Of a stretch of 11,150 nucleotides of DNA, positions 5,429 to 11,150 are shown one piece after another. Position 1 is the stretch's first letter. The number at the start of each line of letters is the position of its first letter. Made by a program: the position numbers and the translations under genes. This DNA is from JAQGMJ01 sp036271855 (GTDB taxonomy: Bacteria; Pseudomonadota; Gammaproteobacteria; Burkholderiales; JAEUOS01). The DNA is taken from NCBI GenBank assembly GCA_036271855.1, contig DATAZV010000533.1, positions 1-11,150 of the forward strand, read 5' to 3'. Below the pieces are notes generated by a model that was given only the letters and a program-made list of their open reading frames with translations, was not told the DNA's origin and made no database searches.

Positions 5429-7216
5429 CTACTTCTTCGGCGGCGCCCACGAATCCTTCAGTGACACCGCGCGGTTGAACTTCGGGGCGCCCGGCTGACT
5501 GTCCACGCGGTCGGCAATGAAGTAGCCGTGGCGTTCGAACTGGAAATGCTCATCGGGTTTGGCCAGTTTCGCCGAGGGCTCCACATAAGCGGTAATCACC
5601 TTCACCGAATCCGGGTTGATGTCCTCTAGGAAGTCGTGCTCGGCGCCGGGATGCGGCGTCTTGAACAAGCGGTCGTACATGCGCACTTCGGCGGCGTAGG
5701 CATGCCTGGCCGAGACCCAGTGAATGTTGCCCTTGACCTTGTAGTTGTTCGAGCCGTCGGTGCCCGATTTGCTGTCGGCGAAGTAGTTGCAGTGCACGGC
5801 GGTCACTTTGCCGTCCGCATCTTTGTCGCAGCCGATGCACTCGATCACAAAGCCATAGCGCAGGCGCACCTTGTTGCCGGGGAACAGGCGGAAGTAACCC
5901 TTGCTCGGCACTTCCATGAAGTCTTCGCGCTCGATCCACAATTCGCCCGAGAACGGATTGACGCGCATGCCCCAGTCCGGCTTTTGCGGATGGTTCGGCG
6001 CGTGGCATTCCTCTTCGCCGCCGGCGGGATAGTTGTCGATGATCAGCTTCAGCGGGTCGAGCACGGCGACGCGGCGCGGCGCGGTTTCGTTCAGATCTTC
6101 GCGCATGCATTCTTCGAGCGTGCTGTAGTCGATCCACGAGTCGGCTTTCGACACGCCGATGCGCTCGGTGAACAGGCGAAAGCCCGCTGCCGTGTAGCCG
6201 CGCCGGCGTGCACCCACCAGGGTCGGCATGCGCGGGTCGTCCCAGCCGCTGACGTGTTTTTCGTCCACCAGCTGGATCAGCTTGCGCTTCGACAGCACCA
6301 CGTAGGTGAGGTTCAGGCGCGCGAACTCGATCTGCTGCGGCAACGGCACCTGCAACTGGCCGAATTCGGCGAGCCTGCCCAGCACCCACTCGTACAGCGG
6401 GCGATGGTCTTCGAACTCCAGGGTGCACAGCGAGTGGCTGATGTTCTCCAGCGCGTCCGAGATGCAGTGGGTGTAGTCGTAGAGCGGATAGACGCACCAT
6501 TTGGCGCCGGTGCGGTGATGCTCGGCATGGCGGATGCGATAGATCGCCGGGTCGCGCATATTGATGTTGGGCGAAGCCATGTCGATCTTCAGGCGCAGCA
6601 CGTGCGCGCCGTCGGCATGCTTGCCGTCGCGCATTTCGCGCAACAGCGTGATGTTCTCGGCGGCCGACCGGTTGCGGAACGGGCTGGCCTTGCCCGGGTC
6701 CTTCAGCGTACCGCGCGCCGCGCGCATTTCTTCCGCGCTCTGGCTGTCCACATAGGCCAGGCCTTTTTCGATGAACAATTCGGCAAAGCCGTAGAGCAGG
6801 TCGAAATAGTCGCTGGCGTAATACAGGTGATGGGTGCCGAAACCGTCCCAGTTGAAACCCAGCCACTGCACGGTTTCAAGAATGGTGTCGACGTACTCCT
6901 GGTCTTCCTTCACCGGGTTGGTGTCGTCGAAACGCATATGGCAGACGCCGCCGAAATCGCGCGCCACGCCGAAATTCAGGCAGATCGACTTGGCGTGGCC
7001 GAAGTGCAAATAGCCGTTCGGCTCGGGTGGAAAGCGGCTGCGGATTTTCGCCGGGTCAACGCCGGCGCCGGCCTGCGCGGCGGCGGTGCCCGGCTTGCCG
7101 GACCAATGGCGGCCGGCGTATTTTCCGCTCGCCAGATCATCTTCTATCCAGTGGCGGATGAAGTTGTGGACCTGGCCTTCGGCGCCGGACTCAGGGGGCT
7201 TGGGTGGGGCGGACAT
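5429..7216 (-). CDS. glnS: Glutaminyl-tRNA synthetase
   Basis: A 595-residue cytoplasmic class I aminoacyl-tRNA synthetase that charges tRNA-Gln with glutamine. The N-terminus has NFIRHWIEDDLASGK (18-32). The catalytic domain carries RFPPEPNGYLHFGHAKS at 61-77, containing the HIGH-type motif as HFGH (71-74), and the KMSKS-type motif as LSKRK (308-312). Between them are RFDDTNPVKED (95-105) and KIDMASPNINMRDP (210-223), both closely matching E. coli GlnRS. The C-terminal third is the two-barrel anticodon-binding region. Compared with E. coli (554 residues), about 22 extra residues lie between LASGK and RFPPEPNG, an insertion I associate with Burkholderiales. The ATG at 7214-7216 has only a weak ribosome binding site. 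The gene is convergent with the amide operon and lies 61 bases downstream of the methyltransferase gene. Confidence 0.98.
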   Translation of the reverse strand: MSAPPKPPESGAEGQVHNFIRHWIEDDLASGKYAGRHWSGKPGTAAAQAGAGVDPAKIRSRFPPEPNGYLHFGHAKSICLNFGVARDFGGVCHMRFDDTNPVKEDQEYVDTILETVQWLGFNWDGFGTHHLYYASDYFDLLYGFAELFIEKGLAYVDSQSAEEMRAARGTLKDPGKASPFRNRSAAENITLLREMRDGKHADGAHVLRLKIDMASPNINMRDPAIYRIRHAEHHRTGAKWCVYPLYDYTHCISDALENISHSLCTLEFEDHRPLYEWVLGRLAEFGQLQVPLPQQIEFARLNLTYVVLSKRKLIQLVDEKHVSGWDDPRMPTLVGARRRGYTAAGFRLFTERIGVSKADSWIDYSTLEECMREDLNETAPRRVAVLDPLKLIIDNYPAGGEEECHAPNHPQKPDWGMRVNPFSGELWIEREDFMEVPSKGYFRLFPGNKVRLRYGFVIECIGCDKDADGKVTAVHCNYFADSKSGTDGSNNYKVKGNIHWVSARHAYAAEVRMYDRLFKTPHPGAEHDFLEDINPDSVKVITAYVEPSAKLAKPDEHFQFERHGYFIADRVDSQPGAPKFNRAVSLKDSWAPPKK

Positions 7217-7277
7217 GATTCGATGCGATGCTTTTTGTTGCGCGAGAGCCGTGCATTCTACTCTGCCGCGCAGGCTC

Positions 7278-8417
7278 CTACGCCGGCTTGGCGAACACCA
7301 TCAGGCTGTAGGTGCGGTCGATGCCCGGGTGGGTGTCGTTCGAGTAGTCGATGCGCTCCAGCAACTGCATGCCTTCGAAATCGGCGCGCTCCAGCACGTA
7401 GCGCGGGTCGTGGCTGAACATGCTGCCTTCGGAGAAAAAGCCGATGTTGTCGGTCTGGGTGGGGAACACGGTCACCAGCAGGCCGCCGGGGGAGAGGACG
7501 GCATAGAGGTTGAGAAACACCGGCAGCAGGTCGCCCTGGTCGACAAAGGCGCAGTTGGCGGTGATCAGGTCGGTTTCGCCGCGCTTGCAGCTGCGCAGGA
7601 AGTCGGCCGGTCGCTGGTCCTTCAGGTCGTAATAGATACCGCGCGCCTGCGCCTGGTGCAGCAGGGGCACCCGTGGGTCGACGCCGATCATCACGCCGGT
7701 ACGCCGCCACAGCAGGTCGCCGGTGACGCCGCTGCCGCAGATCAGGTCGAGCATGGCGAACTTGCGGTCCGGCGGCAGATGGCGCAGGGCGGCATTGCCG
7801 ATATCGGCGGCCAGCCTGTTTTCATGCGCGCCGGTGCCGTCCGCATCTGCCTCGGCCGGGGCGAAATTGCGGCCCACGCCTTCGAGCAGGCGGCCGAATT
7901 CTTCGGCTGCGGGGGTATTCGTGCGGCCTTGTTCGTAGTACTGCCTGGCCTCGTCGAGCCGGCCGCCGAGTTCGGCCATGCGCCCAAGGTTGCGATAGGC
8001 CGGGGCCAGCTTGGCGTCGTGGCTGACCGCCTGGGCATAGGCCTGGCGCGCGTCGGCTTCGCGGTGCAGGTATTCGTAGACCATACCGAGGTTGTTGTAG
8101 GCCGGTGCGTAGCCCGCGCGCACCTGCGCGGCCTTGGTAAAGCGCTGCTCGGCCTGAGCGTAGTTGCGCGCCTGCATGGCGCTCATGCCCGCCGCCATGT
8201 GCACGCCCGCTTCCTGCGGGTACTGGCTGCTGGCGCGCGCAATGGTGGTCTCGGCGGCGGCGAAGTCGCGCGCCAGGCTTTGCGCTTCGATCAGGCAGGC
8301 CAGGTAGTCGGCGCTTTCCTGCTCGCCGTGGGCGGCCAGCAGGGTGAGCGCCTGCTTGCCGTCGAAACGGTCGATGGCGTCGCGGGCTTGGAGCAGGAGG
8401 TCGGCGTTTGAGGTCAT
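7278..8417 (-). CDS. TPR-repeat protein fused to a class I SAM-dependent methyltransferase
   Basis: A 379-residue soluble protein in two parts. Residues 1-165 are helical and tetratricopeptide-like. The clearest repeats are near 70-100 (VHMAAGMSAMQARNYAQAEQRF) and 104-134 (PAYNNLGMVYEYLHREADARQAY), with a third near 138-163 (PAYRNLGRMAELGGRLDEARQYY). Residues about 205-379 form a class I methyltransferase. Motif I is LDLICGSG (223-230), followed by an acidic post-I residue in IGVDPR (244-249). ITANCAFVDQGDLLPVF (285-301) lies in the motif IV region, and LSPGGLLVTVFPT (308-320) resembles the post-III strand of this fold. The cysteine and isoleucine in motif I differ from the usual DLGCGTG but are tolerated. 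The TPR part suggests a protein partner or protein substrate. I cannot name the substrate. No strong ribosome binding site precedes the ATG. Confidence 0.85.
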   Translation of the reverse strand: MTSNADLLLQARDAIDRFDGKQALTLLAAHGEQESADYLACLIEAQSLARDFAAAETTIARASSQYPQEAGVHMAAGMSAMQARNYAQAEQRFTKAAQVRAGYAPAYNNLGMVYEYLHREADARQAYAQAVSHDAKLAPAYRNLGRMAELGGRLDEARQYYEQGRTNTPAAEEFGRLLEGVGRNFAPAEADADGTGAHENRLAADIGNAALRHLPPDRKFAMLDLICGSGVTGDLLWRRTGVMIGVDPRVPLLHQAQARGIYYDLKDQRPADFLRSCKRGETDLITANCAFVDQGDLLPVFLNLYAVLSPGGLLVTVFPTQTDNIGFFSEGSMFSHDPRYVLERADFEGMQLLERIDYSNDTHPGIDRTYSLMVFAKPA

Positions 8418-8448
8418 TGGTTACGAAAATGAGACGGGTTAAAACACA

Positions 8449-9432
8449 CTAGTCCGCTTTGATGTTGGCATCTTTCACTACTTTAGCCCAGGTCGCGGCT
8501 TCCTTGCGGATCAGCGCGCCGAAAGCCTCGGGCGTGCCGCCGACTATTTCGATGCCACCCTGGTTGAAACGGTCTTTCACCTCGGGCAGGGTGAGGATGC
8601 GGTTGATCTCGGTGTTGATCTTCAGCACCACGTCGTGCGGGGTGCCGGCAGGGGCGACGGTGCCGAACCAGACCGCGACTTCATAGCCCGGCACGCCGGA
8701 CTCGGCCATTGTCGGCAGGTCGGGGGTGAGCGGAAAGCGCTTGGCCGAAGTGACGGCCAGCGCCCGGATTTTCCCCACCTTGATGTGCGGCAGCACGTTG
8801 GGGGTGTTGTCGAAATACGCCTGCACCTGGCCGCCGATCAGGTCGGTGAGCGCGGGAGCGCTGCCCTTGTATGGGATGTGCACCAGGTCGATGCCGGCCA
8901 TCGACTTGAACAATTCCATCGACAGGTGGTTGGAGGAGCCGGTGCCGGTGGAAGCGTAGGGAATGGTGCCGGGCTTCGCCTTGGCAGCGGCGATCAGCTC
9001 CTTGACCGATTTGTACGGCGTGGCGTTGTTCACCACCAGGATGTTCGGCGTGAAGCCGGCGAAGGTGACGGGTGTGAAGTCGCGCACCGGGTCGAGCTTG
9101 GCTTGCGGCGACAGGCTGGCGAGAGTGGAAAACGGCAGCGCCACGCCGAGCAGGGTGTAGCCGTCCGGCGCGGCCTTGGCGACCGCGTCGGTGCCGATCA
9201 CGGTGTTGCCGCCCGGCTTGTTTTCCACGAAGGAGCCCGGCGCGAAGCCCTTGCCGAATTCGGTGGTGAGGGTACGTGCGAGCGCATCGTTGAAGGCGCC
9301 CGGGGTGAAGGGCACGATGATGCGGATAGGCTTGGAAGGAAAGGCCTGCGCCTGTGCCGCATCGGGTGCGAACAAGGCGGGCAGCGTGGCCAGCGCCAGC
9401 GCGGCGCCGGCGATTCTGTGTTTGACGGTCAT
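8449..9432 (-). CDS. Tripartite tricarboxylate transporter-type substrate-binding protein (Bug/TctC family)
   Basis: A 327-residue periplasmic solute-binding protein. It has a Sec signal peptide with a basic start (MTVKHR), a hydrophobic core and a likely cleavage after the AQA at residues 27-29. The mature protein opens with the Bug hallmark FPSKPIRIIVPFTPG, then FVENKPGGNTVIGTDAVAKAAPDGYTLL and later HIPYKGSAPALTDLIGGQV, all classic family blocks. Such proteins bind carboxylates and sometimes amides, and are hugely expanded in Burkholderiales. The start is placed at the ATG 9430-9432 with AGGGAC six bases upstream. An in-frame TTG 14 codons earlier would add a polar tail ahead of the signal. 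No TctA or TctB membrane gene is in the window. Its position after an enolase-superfamily gene suggests its ligand is a sugar acid or hydroxy acid, but this is inference. Confidence 0.93.
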   Translation of the reverse strand: MTVKHRIAGAALALATLPALFAPDAAQAQAFPSKPIRIIVPFTPGAFNDALARTLTTEFGKGFAPGSFVENKPGGNTVIGTDAVAKAAPDGYTLLGVALPFSTLASLSPQAKLDPVRDFTPVTFAGFTPNILVVNNATPYKSVKELIAAAKAKPGTIPYASTGTGSSNHLSMELFKSMAGIDLVHIPYKGSAPALTDLIGGQVQAYFDNTPNVLPHIKVGKIRALAVTSAKRFPLTPDLPTMAESGVPGYEVAVWFGTVAPAGTPHDVVLKINTEINRILTLPEVKDRFNQGGIEIVGGTPEAFGALIRKEAATWAKVVKDANIKAD

Positions 9433-9438
9433 GGTTTT

Positions 9439-9444
9439 GTCCCT
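9439..9444 (-). promoter_or_regulatory. Shine-Dalgarno site that fixes the Bug protein start
   Basis: Read on the minus strand, AGGGAC lies six bases before the ATG at 9432. It favours that ATG, which places the signal peptide at the very N-terminus, over the in-frame TTG at 9474. Confidence 0.6.
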
Positions 9445-9478
9445 GTGGTTTTGGTTGTATGTGTTGATCTGCAATTGC

Positions 9479-10633
9479 CTAAACGTAGCTCGGTCCTTCG
9501 ATCACCGGGTGCTTGACCAAAAAGTCTTCGTCCACTTCCAGCCCCAGGCCCGGGCCTTCGAGCGGGCGCACGCAGCCATTGGCGTCCACCTTGTAGGGCG
9601 TGTTCACCATCACATCGCGGAACAGGTTGTTCTTCGACACGTCGCCCTCGAAATAGCCGGGGTGGTCGAGCGAAGCCAGCACGTGGATGGAGGCGGCGAA
9701 GTTGAGACCCGTCATCGACGAATGCGGGTGCACCGGCAGCTTGTAGGCCGAGGCCATGGCCGCGATTTTCATGAACTCGGTGATGCCGCCGGTTTTCGAC
9801 AGATCCGGCTGCAGGATGGTCACGGCCTTTTCTTCGATCAGGCGCGAGAACTCGAAGCGCGTGTAATGGTTCTCGCCTGCCGCAAGGGGCACGCGGCCAA
9901 AGGTCTTGGCCTCCGCGTACGAGCGGTAGTCGTGCGCGGGGAAGGGTTCTTCGAGCCAGGCGACGTTGTTGGCGTCCAGCCCGGGCATCACCTGGCGCGC
10001 ATCGGCGACGCTGTAGCCGGTGTTGGCATCCGACAAAATGATCAGGTCGTCGCCGAAAGCCTTGCGGATGGCGGCGACGCGCGCCAGGTCGTCCTTCGGG
10101 TTGTCGCCCAGTCGCAGCTTGAGCGCCTTGTAGCCTACGGCGAGATGCGCCTTGGCTTCTTCGACCAGCGCAGCGGGTTCCTGGAAGCCCAGCGAAATGC
10201 CGCCGGCGTAGGCCGGGATCGGCTTGCTGGTGCCGCCCAGCAGCTTGTACAGGGGCCAGCCCACCGCCTTGCCGCGAATGTCCCACAGCGCCATGTCGAG
10301 GCCGCTCATCGCCATCGACGTGCCGGCGCCCATGCCGTGGCTGCCGAGCTGCTTGACGTAGACCTTTTGCCAGATGCCCTGCACGTTGGAAGCGTCCTCA
10401 CCGACCACCAGCATTTTCAGTGTGGTCTCAAGCAATTTGGCGATGGTGGAGGGCGCGCGCGCGTGGTGTGATTCGCCCCAGCCGATCAAGCCTCCGGCGG
10501 TGGTCACCTTCACCACCACCGCATCCTTTTTCACCGCGCGGCCGATGCCCAGACGTACATTGCTGTCGGCGGCCAGCGGGAAGGAGGTGGGGTAGGCCTT
10601 GATGTCGACGATCTTCAGGTCGGAGGATGCCAT
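9479..10633 (-). CDS. Mandelate racemase/muconate lactonizing enzyme family protein (enolase superfamily), probable sugar-acid dehydratase
   Basis: A 384-residue enzyme with an N-terminal capping domain (about 1-125) and a barrel domain. Metal ligands are Asp202 (SDANTGY), Glu228 or Glu229 (WLEEPFP) and Glu254 (AAGENHY). The Asp277 (LQPDLSKTGG) and His304 (VHPHSSMTG) dyad marks the mandelate racemase subgroup, whose members abstract a proton alpha to a carboxylate and then dehydrate or isomerise sugar acids. The usual KxK motif on the second barrel strand reads K172-L-R174 (ALKLRLG), so the normal catalytic lysine is an arginine. The ATG at 10633 is chosen because the open frame before it lies in the gap and in the shadow of the upstream reductase; only a weak ribosome binding site is visible. 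It is followed 46 bases later by the Bug gene. The specific substrate cannot be told. Confidence 0.9.
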   Translation of the reverse strand: MASSDLKIVDIKAYPTSFPLAADSNVRLGIGRAVKKDAVVVKVTTAGGLIGWGESHHARAPSTIAKLLETTLKMLVVGEDASNVQGIWQKVYVKQLGSHGMGAGTSMAMSGLDMALWDIRGKAVGWPLYKLLGGTSKPIPAYAGGISLGFQEPAALVEEAKAHLAVGYKALKLRLGDNPKDDLARVAAIRKAFGDDLIILSDANTGYSVADARQVMPGLDANNVAWLEEPFPAHDYRSYAEAKTFGRVPLAAGENHYTRFEFSRLIEEKAVTILQPDLSKTGGITEFMKIAAMASAYKLPVHPHSSMTGLNFAASIHVLASLDHPGYFEGDVSKNNLFRDVMVNTPYKVDANGCVRPLEGPGLGLEVDEDFLVKHPVIEGPSYV

Positions 10634-10680
10634 GGTGTTTTGTCTTATGTAGGTATGAGTGATAGCGCGGCGGACGGCGC

Positions 10681-11150
10681 TTATGCCTTGCGCAGGCGCC
10701 GGATCAGGCTGGAGGTGTCGTTGCGCTTTCCGCCCATCTGCTGCACGTCGCCGTAGAACTGGTCCACCAGCGCGGTCACCGGCAGGGGTGCGCCGTTGCG
10801 CTTGGCTTCGTCCAGGCACAGCCCGAGGTCCTTGCGCATCCAGTCCACCGCGAAGCCGAAGTCGAACTTGCCTTCGACCATGGTCTTGCCGCGGTTTTCC
10901 ATTTGCCAGGAAGTGGCGGCGCCTTTGGAAATGACGTCGAGCACCAGCTTCATGTCCAGGCCCGCGACCATGCCGAAGTTGATCGCTTCCGACAGGCCCT
11001 GCACCAGGCCGCCGATGCAGATCTGGTTCACCATCTTGGCGAGCTGGCCGGCGCCCGCTTCTCCCACCAGCGTGACCGCGCGCGCATAAGCCATCGCCAC
11101 CGGCTGCACCTCGTCGAAGGTAGCCTGCTCGCCGCCGCACATCACGGTGA
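10681..11150 (-). CDS. NAD(P)-dependent beta-hydroxyacid dehydrogenase, 3-hydroxyisobutyrate / tartronate semialdehyde reductase-like (N-terminus cut by window edge)
   Basis: This is the C-terminal half, about 155 residues, of a protein whose family is usually 285-300 residues long; the Rossmann NAD(P)-binding half lies beyond the right edge. The visible part begins with TVMCGGE, which corresponds to the family's LTxMVGG strand at the end of the cofactor domain. The hallmark helix GAGQLAKMVNQ follows, with the catalytic lysine encoded at 11035-11037 and the conserved asparagine three residues later. An all-helical dimerisation domain then runs to the TAA stop at 10681-10683, with FDFGFAVDWMRKDLGL matching the family's FxxxLxxKDLxL motif. 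It sits 47 bases before the enolase-superfamily gene and is likely co-transcribed. A plausible job is reducing a semialdehyde made from the sugar acid. GarR, GlxR, MmsB or GhrA-like identity cannot be separated here. Confidence 0.88.
   Translation of the reverse strand, partial: TVMCGGEQATFDEVQPVAMAYARAVTLVGEAGAGQLAKMVNQICIGGLVQGLSEAINFGMVAGLDMKLVLDVISKGAATSWQMENRGKTMVEGKFDFGFAVDWMRKDLGLCLDEAKRNGAPLPVTALVDQFYGDVQQMGGKRNDTSSLIRRLRKA

Noticed and set aside
7255..7260. TAGAAT on the minus strand as a glnS -10 promoter element
   Set aside because: The hexamer fits and lies about 40 bases before the start, but no convincing -35 element is found at the right distance, so it was not annotated.
5636..7417. 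593-codon open frame antisense to glnS
   Set aside because: glnS is unmistakable on the minus strand; the antisense frame has no recognisable domain and arises from high GC.
7086..8411. 441-codon open frame antisense to the TPR-methyltransferase
   Set aside because: It has no domain or plausible start signal and mirrors the real gene's codon bias.
10634..11140. N-terminal extension or fusion of the enolase-superfamily gene with upstream sequence
   Set aside because: The extension reads through the reductase gene in the wrong frame; the enolase family N-terminus begins near the ATG at 10633.

Overview
The window is visibly GC-rich and densely coded. It looks like a chromosomal segment of a betaproteobacterium in the order Burkholderiales, probably near Herbaspirillum and other Oxalobacteraceae. 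The grounds are a Bug/TctC-family periplasmic binding protein, a glutaminyl-tRNA synthetase with the N-terminal insertion I associate with Burkholderiales, and the overall gene style. The genus is an inference, because no rRNA or other marker is present.

Left half (2-5312, + strand): one tightly packed transcription unit enters from outside the window. In order it encodes the C-terminal end of one ABC permease, a second permease, a formamidase-type amidase, a biuret hydrolase-like isochorismatase-family enzyme (BiuH), the double-domain ABC ATPase, and a second isochorismatase-like hydrolase (IHL). Gaps are 4, 10, -8, 12 and 7 bases, and each start has a Shine-Dalgarno sequence close by. The transporter is of the BMP/YufN-O-P-Q (nucleoside/purine-like) type; its substrate-binding protein should lie just upstream. 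Two hydrolases are interleaved with the transporter genes and the second IHL closes the unit, so I read it as an uptake-and-deamination operon for small amide or ureido nitrogen compounds. Biuret is the best guess, with triuret or a related compound as a second substrate. No allophanate hydrolase, urease or cyanuric acid hydrolase is visible.

Middle (5313-5428): a short gap between convergent genes holds a REP-like inverted pair of perfect hairpins with four-base loops (GAAA, and TTTC, which is GAAA on the other strand).

Right half (5429-11150, - strand): reading leftward from the right edge, a truncated NAD(P)-dependent beta-hydroxyacid dehydrogenase, an enolase-superfamily (mandelate racemase type) dehydratase or isomerase, and a Bug/TctC binding protein form a probable sugar-acid or hydroxy-acid catabolic operon. 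A TPR-methyltransferase fusion of unknown substrate and glnS follow on the same strand. No tRNA, rRNA, CRISPR array, transposase or phage gene was seen, and no gene-free stretch exceeds about 120 bases.
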